This document shows positions 44,923-57,356 of a DNA stretch of 64,000 nucleotides, piece by piece. The notes under the pieces were generated by a model. The model was not told the origin of the DNA. It did not search any database and was given only the letters and a program-made list of their open reading frames with translations. Source of the DNA: Hygrophila difformis (Eukaryota; Streptophyta; Magnoliopsida; Lamiales; Acanthaceae); contig JAOANR010000014.1 in NCBI GenBank assembly GCA_030278955.1, positions 15,130,068 through 15,194,067 on the forward strand, given 5' to 3'. Every line of letters starts with the position of its first letter. Position 1 is the stretch's first letter. A program made the translations under genes and the position numbers.

Positions 44923-47900
44923 TCAAATGCTTCTGCCATCTATCATCCCTATCATCTTTTTGAACTTGTCCAGCAGTAGCTTCGGCAATGGCTTTGTAAA
45001 TATGTCTGCCACTTGTTCTTGGCTTGCCACATGTATTAGTTCCACATTTCCGCTTTTCACATGATCTCGGATGAAGTGGAAACGAACATCAATGTGTTTG
45101 CTTCTTTCATGATTCACTGGATTCTTCGCCAATTCAATTGCGGATTTGTTGTCTATGTGAATCACTGTTCTGCTTGACTGCTTCATCTCCATCTTGCTCA
45201 ACAGATTTTTAAGCCATACTGCATGACATACACACCAAGAAGCTGCTACATATTCAGCTTCACATGTTGAGAGCGTCACGATCGGTTGCTTCTTTGAAAG
45301 CCAAGTAAAGGCAGTATTTCCCATAAAGAACACATACCCTGCAGTACTTTTTCGATCATCAATATCTCCACACCAATCACTGTCAGAGTATCCAATCAGC
45401 TTGTAGTCTTCTGTCCTCGAGTAGAACAATCCATGTGACGCTGTTCCTTGAATGTACCTAAGGATTCTCTTTAACGCCTTCCAGTGTGAGTAAGTTGGGT
45501 TCTCCATGAATCGACTCACAACTCCAACACTTAGTGCAATATCTGGCCTTGTGCATGTGAGGTAGCGAAGGCTTCCAACCAAGCTTCTGTACCTTCCTGG
45601 ATCAACTTGTTCTCCTTCATCAAACTTTGAAAGTTTTGCTCCAGGTTCCATGGGTGTTGATACAGGGTTGCACTTCTCCATCTTGAATTCTTTCAAGATC
45701 TTCTTCGAATATGTCTCCTGTGATACAAAGATGCCTCTTTCGGTTTGTCTAACTTCTAGACCAAGGAAGAACTTCATCAAGCCTAAATCAGTCATCTCAA
45801 ACTCTTGTTTCATTCTTCTCTTGAAGTCTTCTATCATCTCATCACTGTTACCCATGAAAATGAGGTCATCAACATAAAGAGCAACAAACAAAATGTTACC
45901 TCCATTTTTCTTGATGTAGAGTGCATGCTCGTAGGGACATTGCTCAAACCCATTCTCTTTGAAATATGCATCAATGCGAGTATTCCATGCTCGCGGTGCT
46001 TGCTTTAGCCCGTAAAGCGCCTTCTTTAATTTCAACACCTTTGTTTCTCCTCCAAGTTTCAGATGACCTGGTGGTTGCTCAATGTAGACTTCTTCTTCAA
46101 GTACACCATTCAAGAACGCTGTCTTGACATCCATTTGGAATATTGGCCATTTGTACTGAGCAGCTTGAGAAATGAGTAGCCGGATTGTCTCCATTCTTGC
46201 GACAGGGGCAAAGACTTCATCATAATCGATTCCTTCCTTTTGCTTGTATCCCTTTGCAACAAGCCGAGCTTTGTATCGTTCAATCTCCCCTTGTGCATTC
46301 ATCTTTTTCTTGTAAACCCATTTCACTCCAATAGCCTGACTTCCTTTGGGCAATGCAGTGAGCTCCCATGTGTTGTTGCGTTCGATTGCTTCAATTTCTT
46401 CATCCATGGCTGACTTCCATTTTTCATCTAGTACGGCATCTTCATACTTGATATTTTCAGAATCTGCCAACAAACATACAAGATGTACCTCTGTAGAGTC
46501 GTACAAATCTTGGAGACTTCTCATTCGGGGTTGTCGTGGCTCATCTTCTTCATCTTCTTCTTCAACAATTTCAGGATCTGTTGATAGAACTGTCGGAACA
46601 ACGGCTGACGATTCTCCGACTTCGTTTGTAACTTCCTTTGAGTTATCCCAGTCCCATTCACTTGCTTCATTCACTCGCACATCTCGACTGACTATCACCT
46701 TCTTGCTTATCGGGTCATACAGCTTATACCCTTTTGTGAGTCCGTCATATCCGATAAAAACATATGCTTTGCTTTTATCATCCAGCTTCATCCTTCGCGG
46801 ATCTGGTACATGTGCATAGGCTACACTACCGAATATCTTTAGATGAGAGACGGTAGGCTTCTTACCAGTCCATGCTTCCAGTGGTGTTCGATTTTTCAAC
46901 TTCATGTGCGGGCACCGATTCTGTATGTAGACGGCACACATCACAGCTTCTGCCCAGAATTCTTTGGGCATCTTCTTGCTTTTCAGCATCGACCGAACCA
47001 TATCTAGGATGGTCCTATTCTTCCTTTCAGCTACGCCATTCTGTTGGGGCGAGTATGGTGCTGTCAGAAATCTTCTTATGCCTTCTCGTTCACAGTACTC
47101 TCGGAAGGCTGTCGAGGTGTATTCGCCTCCTCTATCAGATCGAATTGCTTTGATGGATCTGCCAGTTTCTTTTTCAACACTCGCCTTGAATATTTTGAAC
47201 ACCTTGAATGCCTCAGATTTTTCCTTCAGCAAATAGACCCACGTCCTTCGAGAGAAATCATCGATGAAGGAGATGAAGTATCTCTTTCCGCTGAAAGATT
47301 CGGGAGTAATTGGTCCACATATATCGGTGTGGATTAGCTCAAGTGGATGCTTCGCTTCATATTCGGCCTTCTTTTGAAATGAGGCTCTTGTTTGCTTCCC
47401 GAATACACAATCTTCACAGAATTCTCCTCCAAAATCCATGCTAGGCAGTCCTTTCACCATCTTCATCTTCATTAGCTTTTTCAGGCCATCATAATGTAAG
47501 TGGCCAAAGCGATGATGCCATAGTGACGCTTTATCTACTTCTTTGACTTGTAAGCATTTCCCTTGCAAGCTTCGCAGGTTCAACTTGTACATTCGATTTC
47601 TCTCCATTTCGACTCGAGCTATCAGACGTCCTTGATTGTCTTTCAGATGCAGCAACTGATCTTTTAGAAAGGTTGAGTAACCTTTCTCTGCGAGCTGGCC
47701 AAGACTCAAGATGTTGTTTTTGAGATCTGGGACATAGTAGACATCTTGGATTGTCCCTATCAAGCCATCATTCTGTGTAAAACATATCGTACCACGGCCT
47801 TTGACTTGCACTTTTGATGCATTTCCGAATGATACATGACCATTGTCAACTTTCTGCATTTCTTTGAATAGATGCTCATCATAGCACATGTGGTTGCTTG

Positions 47901-48975
47901 CTCCAGAATCGAGGTACCAGCATGTGTCATCGTTGACATCGTTGTGCGCCATCATGAGAACACCTCCATTTGCTTTGTCTTCCACGACTAGGTTGGTTGT
48001 CTCTTCCACTCGTCTGTTGGCCCGACACTCTTTTGCAAAGTGTCCCATCTTGCCACAATTGTAACAACCCTCTTTGTTGCAGTCGTCGGAATGATGACCA
48101 TATTTGTGGCACTTTTGGCATTTGACGTTGGAGTAATTTGATCGACCGCCTCTTCCTCGAGCGCGTCCTCTTCCACGCCAGTTTGCTTGGCTTGATTCGA
48201 ATCTGTCCCTCTGGTACCTTTCATAATTGTTGCTTTGGATACCACGACCGTGTCCACGATTTCCACGGTCTTGTCCTCTCCCCCGAAAGTTTCGAGAGTA
48301 GAGAACCTTTTCATCTTTAATTGATGCCTTGGTCTGGAGTGCCTGCTCGAGTGACTCCTCTTTCTTTTTCTTTTTCCTTTGTTCGTGTGCTTCGAGAGAT
48401 CCGGCGAGCTCTTCAACGGTGAGCACTTTGAGGTCTTTTGATTCTTCAATCGCGCACACAACATTTTCGAAATCATTAGTTAATGATCTCAATATTTTCT
48501 CCACAATTCTGGCATCGGACAATTCTTCTCCATTCCGATTGAGTTGGTTTGCCACGGTCTGGACACGTGTGATGTAGTCGCACACGTCTTCTGACTCCTT
48601 CATTTTCATGCTTTCAAGCTCTCCACGAAGGGTTTGGAGACGCACTTGCTTTACCCGGTCGGCTCCTTTGAATGATTTTTCCAGGATGTCCCATGCTTCT
48701 TTTGAGGTGGTGGCACCGGATATTTTTTCGAAGCCTGATTCGTCAACGGCTCGGAATAACATGTACAGGGCTCCGCTATCTTTGGACCGTGCATCTTTCA
48801 ATGCTTTTTGTTCTGCTGCAGTTAATTTCCCGGTATTTTCTGGTTCTACAAAACCATTTTGAACCACGTCCCATGCATCTTGAGCTCCAAGAAGGGCTTT
48901 CATTTGAATACTCCATTTCTCGTAATTTGCTTTTGTAAGCTGCGGCAGTGACATTTGTCCCGTGATATTCGCCAT
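44923..48975 (-). CDS. Copia B Gag-Pol polyprotein, 1350 residues, intact
   Basis: Starts [20 protein letters not shown] with a DUF4219/UBN2-type Gag. Arg/Gly-rich region ([15 protein letters not shown]), then two zinc knuckles, [14 protein letters not shown] and [14 protein letters not shown] (about residues 285-315). Protease [10 protein letters not shown] at about 353. Integrase: [18 protein letters not shown], then HTDICGP, SDRGGEY and the Glu of [10 protein letters not shown]. Reverse transcriptase: [26 protein letters not shown] and YVDDLIFMG at about 1035. RNase [32 protein letters not shown]; the end is [10 protein letters not shown] and a short tail. Differs from copia A in Gag, knuckle number and LTRs, so it is a separate family. 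No lesion found; with matching LTRs it is a good candidate for a currently active element. Confidence 0.96.
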   Translation of the reverse strand: MANITGQMSLPQLTKANYEKWSIQMKALLGAQDAWDVVQNGFVEPENTGKLTAAEQKALKDARSKDSGALYMLFRAVDESGFEKISGATTSKEAWDILEKSFKGADRVKQVRLQTLRGELESMKMKESEDVCDYITRVQTVANQLNRNGEELSDARIVEKILRSLTNDFENVVCAIEESKDLKVLTVEELAGSLEAHEQRKKKKKEESLEQALQTKASIKDEKVLYSRNFRGRGQDRGNRGHGRGIQSNNYERYQRDRFESSQANWRGRGRARGRGGRSNYSNVKCQKCHKYGHHSDDCNKEGCYNCGKMGHFAKECRANRRVEETTNLVVEDKANGGVLMMAHNDVNDDTCWYLDSGASNHMCYDEHLFKEMQKVDNGHVSFGNASKVQVKGRGTICFTQNDGLIGTIQDVYYVPDLKNNILSLGQLAEKGYSTFLKDQLLHLKDNQGRLIARVEMERNRMYKLNLRSLQGKCLQVKEVDKASLWHHRFGHLHYDGLKKLMKMKMVKGLPSMDFGGEFCEDCVFGKQTRASFQKKAEYEAKHPLELIHTDICGPITPESFSGKRYFISFIDDFSRRTWVYLLKEKSEAFKVFKIFKASVEKETGRSIKAIRSDRGGEYTSTAFREYCEREGIRRFLTAPYSPQQNGVAERKNRTILDMVRSMLKSKKMPKEFWAEAVMCAVYIQNRCPHMKLKNRTPLEAWTGKKPTVSHLKIFGSVAYAHVPDPRRMKLDDKSKAYVFIGYDGLTKGYKLYDPISKKVIVSRDVRVNEASEWDWDNSKEVTNEVGESSAVVPTVLSTDPEIVEEEDEEDEPRQPRMRSLQDLYDSTEVHLVCLLADSENIKYEDAVLDEKWKSAMDEEIEAIERNNTWELTALPKGSQAIGVKWVYKKKMNAQGEIERYKARLVAKGYKQKEGIDYDEVFAPVARMETIRLLISQAAQYKWPIFQMDVKTAFLNGVLEEEVYIEQPPGHLKLGGETKVLKLKKALYGLKQAPRAWNTRIDAYFKENGFEQCPYEHALYIKKNGGNILFVALYVDDLIFMGNSDEMIEDFKRRMKQEFEMTDLGLMKFFLGLEVRQTERGIFVSQETYSKKILKEFKMEKCNPVSTPMEPGAKLSKFDEGEQVDPGRYRSLVGSLRYLTCTRPDIALSVGVVSRFMENPTYSHWKALKRILRYIQGTASHGLFYSRTEDYKLIGYSDSDWCGDIDDRKSTAGYVFFMGNTAFTWLSKKQPIVTLSTCEAEYVAASWCVCHAVWLKNLLSKMEMKQSSRTVIHIDNKSAIELAKNPVNHERSKHIDVRFHFIRDHVKSGNVELIHVASQEQVADIFTKPLPKLLLDKFKKMIGMIDGRSI

Positions 48976-49538
48976 TTGACAGAATTAATGCAGCTACCAA
49001 GTCTTTTCACTTCTTTGCCTCTGCTTGAAATTGGGCAATTACTTCTCCACCCACTCCACCAATTCCACGGCACAAGTGTTAATTTTGGTTGCCTTCAATA
49101 AATATTCAACCACCTTAATTTAATTGTGCTGCTGCACTTTATTGTGTGTCTTGGACTTTGTATTTTCTCTTAAATCACAAAATGAGGTAACGGAGGAATA
49201 ACACAGAGACCTGGTGCGAGCACAGGCAGCGTACGCAGGGGCGGCTGTTTGAGGCTCCGGCAGCGTTGTGTGAAGTAGGTGGTGGTCGTTGCTGTGGCGC
49301 GGAAGAGGTGGTGCGCAGGCAGCGGGTAGGCGGAGCTTGAGGCTGCTGGCTTGTTGAACGTGTGGGCTGTAGCTGGTGGTGGCAACGGGCGGTGATCGAC
49401 AGTGCGAGTTCGCCGGAAGAGGTTGCAAGCAGTGGACAACAGCTCCAGGGAGGGTAAATTTTATTCTTTTTAATTTGAGTGTTTATACTCAAATTATTTT
49501 TGCTCTGAGTTCGGATCACTCAGGCTCTGATACCAATT

Positions 49539-49844
49539 TGTGAATTTTGATATCTCACACACACAAGAACACTTTACACTTTTGATATCTAAAAACGATA
49601 ACCAAAAGCGGAGAGTTGTATAGCTAAAGCTTTCTTTATATTTCTCGCTTTACTTCGCTCTGAGTTTTACAACAATGGAAGTACCTATTTATAGAATCGA
49701 AAATAAACAACAGACAATGAACACATGCTAATACTGTTCTTATTGTGGCTTCAAGCTTTTCGGCGAGGTAGATGAGCCTCCTTCTTGGACTTCGGCGATT
49801 CCTGTTACTTTTACGGCATTTGATGTTTATGCCGTTTTTCAACA
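49539..49844 (-). repeat. 5' LTR of copia B
   Basis: 306 bp, the upstream (promoter) LTR on the minus strand, next to the primer binding site. Confidence 0.95.
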
Positions 49845-49905
49845 GGAAACATCAAGAAACTCTTGACACCAGTCTGTAAACAGACAAACATATGCATGAT
49901 TTCAT

Positions 49906-52369
49906 TTATCGGGGAGTGTTGATGCCTGGAAGGAGTGTGGTGCTGTCCAGGGCATACTGTCCAGAATAGTCACCCATGTTGAAATCGATATTCACTGATA
50001 CCGGATATAAATCTGCATGCTCCCTCATTAATCCCATTTTTTTGGGGGGAATTTCTTCCTGGTTTCTAGAATGCATGTTGTAATTCCGCAACCTTTCCAA
50101 TTCCATTGACACTTCTCTCATTGTTGGTCTTTCTTCGCTGTTTAACCTGAGGCACCTCTTAACAAGGTGAGCAACTGTATCAATCTGCTCTAAGCTCCCT
50201 TCTAGAAGAATCCTTGGTTGCACTATTCCAAGCAGGCGATTTTCCTTCACGGCCATGACAAAGTAAGTCCCCAAGTTCCTTTCCCCTTCAACTTTTTCCA
50301 TTGAAAGTGGTTTTCTCCCTGTGAGAAGCTCTGCCAATACCACACCAAAGCTATAGACATCACTTTTGTCTGTCAATTGACTTGTATGAAAATATTCTGG
50401 ATCAAGATATCCCAAAGTTCCCTGCACAAGTGTAGTTACTTGTGTTTGATCTATGGGAACCAACCTTGATGCCCCAAAATCTGCTATTTTTGCAGTATAG
50501 GATTCATCAAGCAATATATTAGGGGACTTGACATCTCTGTGAATGATTGGCATTGTAGCAGCAGAATGAAGATATGCAAGTGCGCCAGCAGCTTCTGCAG
50601 CAATTCTCAACCGATCCTTCCAAGAAAACCAAGGCATGTCCACGCTGTTGTGGATATGGTAAAACAGAGTGCCGTTTGAGACATATTCATATACTAGTAA
50701 AGGGACTTCAGTCTCCAAGCAACAACCCAACAGTTTAACGACATTTCTATGATTAATCTGAGTTAAAATAACCACCTCATTGATGAAAAGCTATATTTGA
50801 GATGCATCCATTATTTTAGACTTCTTGATTGCAACCACACGTTGATCTGCAAGGATCCCTTTGTATACTGTTCCATAGCCTCCCTTTCCAAGGATGCAAT
50901 CTTCAGCATAATTGTTAGTGGCCTTCTCTAGCTCTTCAACAGAAAATATTTTGGCTGATTCAATGCTTCCAGGGTTTGAAGAAAGCTGCTGTTTCAATAA
51001 TAATCCTCCATTTTGTAGAAAGAATTTATGTCTTAGTCTAACAAGTTTTCTTTTCTGGAAGCTAAAGTATATCCAAGTAATGCAAATTATCATTGCCAAT
51101 AAGCTCAAGCTGAAAGCTGCAAGCACAAATTTTCTTAGGCATTAAATGATTGCAATCTAATGTGATTGATGAGATGGATAGGAAGTGTGCGAACCTAATG
51201 AGAACTTCGTGGCTTGAAATGTTGAAGTCTGTTTAACACAACCATGACCATCTTTTGAGTCATCACTACGGAAGCCACGGAGACATGAACATGTATAATT
51301 ACCGGGAGTATTGGCGCAAATCCCATGTGGACCACATGGATTTTCCTCACATTCATTTATGTCTGGAAAATCAAGGTTGGGATAGAAAATCAGGAAATCG
51401 AGCTTCAAGATGTCAAACTTTTCCAAACAAAGGGACAATGTACTAACCAGTGCAGCCTGGATGAAGGTAAGGATTCCCTTCGTACCCTTGAAAGCAGCTG
51501 CAGCGATATCCATTGAGTTTGGTGTCAGAGTCAATGCAGATGCTATTCTCCTGACATGCAAAATCTTGGGATTTTTGAGCTTCCGAGCAAGTTTGATTTC
51601 CAATAAACCAGTCCACGACTACCCTAACATTTTCCATGGTTCTGTTTTTAAATGTTAGATCGTTGAGGTCAGATAAATGAAAAGTGAAGCTGTCCTGCTC
51701 TCCTAGAAATGCGTAACCACAAGGGTTAAAGGACGAGACATTTATATGGTTATTGAAGCTGCCAACTAAAGTAATGAAACTTTGTAGGCCCTTCGGTATT
51801 GAAGTCTGACAGCACCCAATTCCTGTGCAATAACCATCAAGAATATTATCTTTTTCCGAACAGAAAGAAGTACATCCACCGGTATAGTCTGTTCCATATC
51901 TTCCTTGAATCAAGGCTGTATCATCACACCCTACAACAGTAAATTTATTTTCATCAGAAAAGGTAAAAGCACCTATTAAATTGATATATGCTGGATTTTG
52001 GTTGGTCATGTTGCCGAGTTGGTCGTAACAGATTGAAGCCACCCAGTTCTTGACTCTCATCTGAGAGTCTGATATGTCAGTAATTTCGATATTTCCTGTT
52101 CTCCAAAATGGCTTTGGAGGGTTGAATGAGGTGTTGCAGTTGATATCAAATTGCTTGCCAATGGAACAACCTGACCCTAAGCCAACCCCAAATGGATACG
52201 GAACAATTAAATTTCCACACTGGCGTTTGCAGCCGGGCTTAGTTATGTTGACACCTTTTGTGATGGTTGTGGGATGTCTGGTTGAGTTGGTCTTATTAGT
52301 ATCTGCAAGAGCACAATGAGGCCATACAAACTGAAGGGAAACAAAACAGAGAAGAACAGTTTTCAACAT
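49906..52369 (-). pseudogene. WAKL copy 3 with one nonsense codon in the kinase domain
   Basis: Exons 52369-51448, 51362-51195, 51116-49906; splice sites match copy 1 and the sum (2301 nt) is in frame. Signal peptide [16 protein letters not shown]..., [24 protein letters not shown] repeats with [14 protein letters not shown], membrane helix [15 protein letters not shown], kinase with [32 protein letters not shown], and the tail ending GINTPR. The only lesion is TAG at 50791-50793 in the alpha-C helix region, where copy 1 reads GAA in QIEVFINE. Truncation there would leave the receptor ectodomain, membrane helix and the kinase N-lobe start, a possible dominant-negative receptor, or a null through mRNA decay. 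All other codons look maintained, so the stop is recent or the gene is polymorphic. Confidence 0.88.
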
Positions 52370-53312
52370 CTTTGACAGCTGATGGCTTTTTAGCTAATAT
52401 TTTTTCACATGGAAAATCCTCTTAATGCTAATCAAGATTTATAGGATCAGAAGCTTCTGTACTCGTGAGCAAGCACACATCAGCCTCAAACAAATTGTAA
52501 ATTGTTATAAAGTTCTAATGTACCACTAGGAACCCCGAAAAAAATTCTGGCAGAAAACCCGAAAATAACAATATCATGAGTAGACAATAGACTTCTTCCG
52601 GAGATAACGACACTGGCTGCGTTTGGGAACAGATATGAACATTTTGTGTTTAGCTTTAAAAATAGCTTAAAAACCTACGTATAAGTAAACTCTAATTTCA
52701 GTAATCACTAAAAACGCTCGTCTCCCTAACTTTTAACTTTCCAAACTTCAACTTATAAACTCTAATTTTAAGCTCAAACCCAAACATCAACACTCAAAAC
52801 TTTCTTAATTTAAAATTAATTTTCGTCACTAATTCTAAATTCAAAACTTCAAACTCTAAATATTTTTTAAACATTGTCACCGTAAATATGTATATGCAAT
52901 ACTGGAATACAGAAATTGGCTTATTTATTTATTTATTTATTTATTTATTTTTCTCGCTCAACAGCTTGTACAAACTAGAAATTGACTTTTGGTCAAGCTT
53001 TGTATAAATAGGGATTAGGGGTCCTTCCAATCCACTGTAACCATAAAAAATGCCAAATGTTCACAACCCACTTGGAGTCTCTATTATTCTATTGCCTAGT
53101 TAGTTATCACTGCCCTTTTTTCCATAAAAACGTCATGTTTTTGACTTTTATATAAAATAAAATTATATATATTTATATTTATTATATATAAAATGATATT
53201 ATGGAATAAGATAATACTCCAGTGAAACATTGACTTTTATAATAAAATAATATTATATATTTATTATATAAAATAATATATTATTGAATAAGATAATATA
53301 TGATGGGTACGG
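52370..53312. other. Upstream region of WAKL copy 3
   Basis: The first 150 bp resemble 9380-9560 upstream of copy 1 (cgtgatttataga/aagatttatagga, agtaccacaagggacc/tgtaccactaggaacc), so the promoter was duplicated too. Further on: (ATTT)n at 52921-52952, and two similar A/T-rich blocks at about 53140-53215 and 53233-53303 (tataaaataatat...gaataagataata). No gene. Confidence 0.55.
52921..52952. repeat. (ATTT)n microsatellite
   Basis: About eight units of TTTA without interruption. Confidence 0.9.
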
Positions 53313-53797
53313 ATAAGGTGCGAACACCATGTCCGTGCGGATATGCGGACAACCTCCGCAACCGTTGAATTCGCAACTGAACGACATGACATAGACAACT
53401 CAGCGACAGAGCAAACCCAATTCAGTGACGCGGCCTATGCAATTCAGCGACATTATTGTATTCATCTCAGCGACGTTTGAAGTTAGAGCCGTTTGAAGTT
53501 CATTGCGATTTTAAACGCATCTCAGCGACAGATCCTTCACAATTCAACGACATGACCTATGCAATTCAGCGACACAATTTTATACATATCAGCGATATAG
53601 TTTTATGCATTTTAGCTCATCTTAGCGACGAAGCCTCACACAATTCAGCGACATGGCCCTATGTAATTCAGCGACAAGACCAACACAATTCAGCGACTTG
53701 ATATCGTAACCCTACAAACGATCTCAACCGTTGAATGATGAAATTGATCAACGGCGGAGGAGGCTGTCCACACAGACGGATCGTCCGCACCCTAACA
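53313..53797. mobile_element. MITE-like element with internal CAGCGAC array
   Basis: The left end (aggtgcgaacaccatgtccg...gcggacaacctccgcaaccgttgaat) and the complement of the right end (agggtgcggacgatccgtc...ggacagcctcctccgccgttgat) are imperfect inverted repeats of about 50 bp. Between them, at 53398-53702, the heptamer CAGCGAC occurs at least eight times exactly and about four more with one change, mostly as caattcagcgacatgacc, at spacings of 15-50 bp. Exact ends and target duplication were not found. No coding potential. Confidence 0.6.
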
Positions 53798-54224
53798 TAC
53801 ACCATATATTATACTTATATAATACTTCAATATACTACTACTAAACAGGGAAGGATTAAAAAAATTCAAATTCTTCCTCCAATTCCAACATACCAAAATT
53901 AAAGGCCCTAATATAAGTAAACGACTGACTGCGAAATGCCAATTACTTGATTAGGTATCGAGAATGATATAGACATTTTTTGTTAAATGGATAATACAAT
54001 ACTCCGTATTAATCAGCTAAAGACTTTTTGTTTGGGCTGCAGTCTTTGTCAACTGTCTTAAACATAGACTTTCATGTGCTGGAAGTAAGACTAATTCTAA
54101 ATTTCTAATAAAGATCACCATCACCTGACATATGGAAACAAAAAATATTGTTCCAAAGAAAAAAAAAAAAAAACTTTGTCAAAAGTACTCTTAAGTTGAC
54201 CTTTATATTATACATACCGTGGCT
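53798..54224. other. Intergenic A/T-rich DNA
   Basis: No gene or recognisable element; poly(A) run at about 54158-54174. Confidence 0.5.
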
Positions 54225-57200
54225 TGAAACTTTTGACAATTCCCGCACAAGAGTATTTTAAGAAAATATAATAATCCCGATTTTTAGTTTTATTTAATGA
54301 AATCAATTTATGAAGATAGAGTTGGGATTATGGATATATTTATATGTTGTCACGTTTTTATTAATCGTGTGAAGAAACTGTAGCCTGAAAGCGCACGGTG
54401 TAAAAAATTGCAGTAATTTATAGTGAGACTGGATTGTTCATGAGAAGATGTGCGATAGAAGCAGGGCCCACGTCGTTTTATAAAATTTTCCACTCGTATT
54501 ACTCGAATCAGATTTGGGTTTGAATTATATCTACTTGACAGAATTTAAACTAAGCTGTGAAAGCAATTAAAACTATCCTACAAAACAGATAAAATTATTC
54601 TAAAGAGCAGATAAATTTATTCTAAGAAAGCGATTAAATTTAATCTAAGAAAGTAATAAAAATTATTCTATGAAAGCGGTAAAATTACGCTACACTATCT
54701 ATCATTAACCTATAAAACATATTTAAAAAGTGACAGAAGGGATATGAAGAAAAAAATAAAAACTGACAAGATTTAGATGAAACACAATTAAACTTTCATT
54801 TTGTTACACAAATCTTTGTTTGGGATAATCCGTTCAATCAACTAACTCTCATGCTCTCTATAGTATGTTCCCTTTAACAGACAGGTACATACAGCAAGAA
54901 TTTACACGCTCTTAAGATAACAAATTTTAAGATACCACAGATGCCTAACTGCACCTGCAGGAGCTATGTCATTTATCTGTGGTGGACAACAACACCTGAC
55001 AATTTATTAACTGAAATGCCAAGTACTCCCATCATTCCCCCGGTCACAAACAAATATTTAAATCAAGTCCTGAATTATTGCATAACTCTCAAACCTTATA
55101 ATAGATCGAACATCTCTCAAAGCATCCGAGTAACCTCTATAAAAAGCATTTAAAAGAAAGCGGTAAAGAAAGCATTGAAAAGTCCTATCACTCGGAAGTT
55201 TCAAAAGCATAACACATTAATAGTATAAGAGAGCCCCCAGTTGTGATGACCGGATGCAGATCAAGAATTCCCGAGCATTGAATTAATTTGTTCCGGATGT
55301 ACTCACTCGAGACTCAAATTTAGGCTTTGGCAGAAGAGAATAGCAATTGAAAAAATACTCAACCCTATCTTAGAAAATACCAAGGCCTATATGTTGTTCC
55401 TCAGATATTATTTATCACACTTCATCAGAATCAAAGTGGTCTTTGAGTTAGTGCAGATATCTAATACCAGATTTCCAACACACAACAATTTTGAGAAAAT
55501 ATTTGAAAATCATTCCCTAAACTCTCAATTAAAACACATGTCCTTTCAGTTTAGGTGAGACCTAATCGCCGATTCTACTTCTAATTTCTCAAAACCAACC
55601 CCCAGTCGGATATGAATTAGTCATAACTGTAGAATTTATCCCTTACTTAGATCTAGTTTTATAAATGAATATTTGTTGGAAATTTATTGTGAGATATCTG
55701 ATTTAAATCAAGACTTCTATGTCCAAGGGAAGGATCCCAAAATAATTTGACCACAATATTTACATAATAATATCATGTATAATTTAATATAAAAAGATAA
55801 AATAACTTACCCCAAAATATATATGGTGGGGTTAGACAGAATTTGTTACACAAATATGAATTAGCCTGAGATAAGAGGAGTTCAAAAGAACATTGTTATT
55901 TTTGGCTAAAAACATGGCAAAATAATTAGGGTGAGCCGGATTGCAATTATCCATGATCCCACTGCCTAATCATTTGGGTGGAATGATTTTAGACAACAGT
56001 AAATCCTATAATGACAGTGTGGCTATCAGTTGGGCCTCTACTATCTGTGAAATTTGATAAAAACCTACATATTTTTGCTCTGCAATAATTATTAGATAAT
56101 ATTGACAGATATCAACTGACTTTCATTACAGGTCAAAACTCATGTTTGAAATTAAATTAAGAAAATAAAACATAGGAGTTGTATGAGTAGCTATTTAATT
56201 TCCGGAAGGGATCACTCGCCAAAGCTTCCACCAGCCACTATCTAGACCATGCAAAATAGCGAGTAATTAATATACGAACGATGAGCTATTTAATTTCCCC
56301 GTGAAGGGACCATTCGCCAACATTAGTTTGTGATATTTCTTATTACTCGCTTCACACAAACATAAAGACCAAAATAACAAAAGAAAATATTTTTGGTTTT
56401 AGCAAAATAAAAATAATCTTGTATGAAAGACATTGGTTTCTCATGGAAGGTTATGGAATTAAATCCATACTCACTCATTATGTCTAAATTATCTTTCATC
56501 CCATAATTAATTACAGTCCGGATCATATACTTAGATCATAAGAGCTTAAATTTATAGAAAAATCTTATAATGAGAAATTGAACAAAATTCCTTGCATCAA
56601 ATTAATCTTTGATCTCAATTATTGCTAATTTTTTTTATCTTCAATTAATGACATAAAAGTTCAATTATTTAAGTGAGAGAAATGGAGAATGAAAAATTTG
56701 GCATGAGTGCCATTCACGTCGCTAGGTAGAATTTACAACGTGATCCTAGGATCACGTCATGAGGTTAGCGACGTCATGGGTGGGTGAGAATGGTTTTTAA
56801 GGATTTTGAAATAAATGGTGTTATGTACGACACTAAGCAAAGTTATGACGTGACCCTAGGGTCACGTCGTGGGCTTGGTGTCATACATATAGGTTAGAAG
56901 ATAAGGGAGTTACGACGCGAGGCAGAGAAGTTATGACGTGATCCTAGGATCACGTCGTGACTCTAGCATCGTAGAGTCATATATTAGAAATTTTTGAAAG
57001 AGAGAGAGTACGATGCTAGACATTAAATTACGACGCGATCTTAGGATCACACCGTGAGTCTCACGTCGTACACAGTTTTAGAAAATAAGGGGATTTTACA
57101 TCGCTAGACAATAAATTACGACGTGATCCCAGGATCATATCGTGAGTCTAGCGTCGTATTTTCCTTAGACAATTTTGGTTTTCACATCGCTAAACACTGA

Positions 57201-57356
57201 ATTACAACGAGATCCTAGGATCACATCGTGAGTTTAGCGTCGTAAAATGTTTTAACAATTTCACACAAGTCCAGAATTGCCTACGACCCTAATCCCCATT
57301 CACGACGCTAACCTGGGTTAGCGGTTCGCGTCGTAGGTCAGTGGCTAGCGTCGTAT
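54225..57356 (-). mobile_element. Long-LTR element, copy 3
   Basis: On the minus strand it ends AAAGTTTCA at 54225, and aligns with copies 1 and 2 through the same landmarks (cgtgacaac block, gtgcgctttc, cgctttcttagaata repeats, the caccacagataaatg and the ccacccaaatg blocks) up to its palindrome array. It is closer to copy 2 than to copy 1, especially in the array. The five bases at the junction are TGGCT; I could not find the other end. Confidence 0.75.
56711..57356 (-). repeat. Nested palindrome array, type ACGACGTGATCC (copy 3)
   Basis: Seven units at about 56711-56785, 56824-56889, 56910-56976, 57008-57071, 57096-57158, 57181-57243 and 57301-57356. Same unit type as copy 2. Unit 2 has the inner dyad GTGACCCTAGGGTCAC, changed symmetrically from GTGATCCTAGGATCAC, and outer arms ACGACACTAAGC and GCTTGGTGTCAT, again altered on both sides. 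Unit 7 lost the inner dyad. Confidence 0.86.

Larger units (their letters stand above)
44600..49844 (-). mobile_element. Ty1/copia element B, full length, LTRs identical by eye
   Basis: LTRs 44600-44905 and 49539-49844, 306 bp each, TGTG...AACA; comparing them base by base I found no difference. Target duplication GGAAA at 44595-44599 and 49845-49849. Primer site complement gctctgatacca at 49524-49535 (initiator tRNA-Met); polypurine tract complement aaactcccccgt at 44906-44917. One uninterrupted polyprotein. It landed in the 3' flank of WAKL copy 3, about 60 bp beyond that gene's stop codon, in the same orientation. Confidence 0.97.

Noticed and set aside
49120..49519. Overlapping ORFs in the leader of copia B
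   Set aside because: They lie between the primer site and the Gag start, overlap in three frames and have no conserved content.
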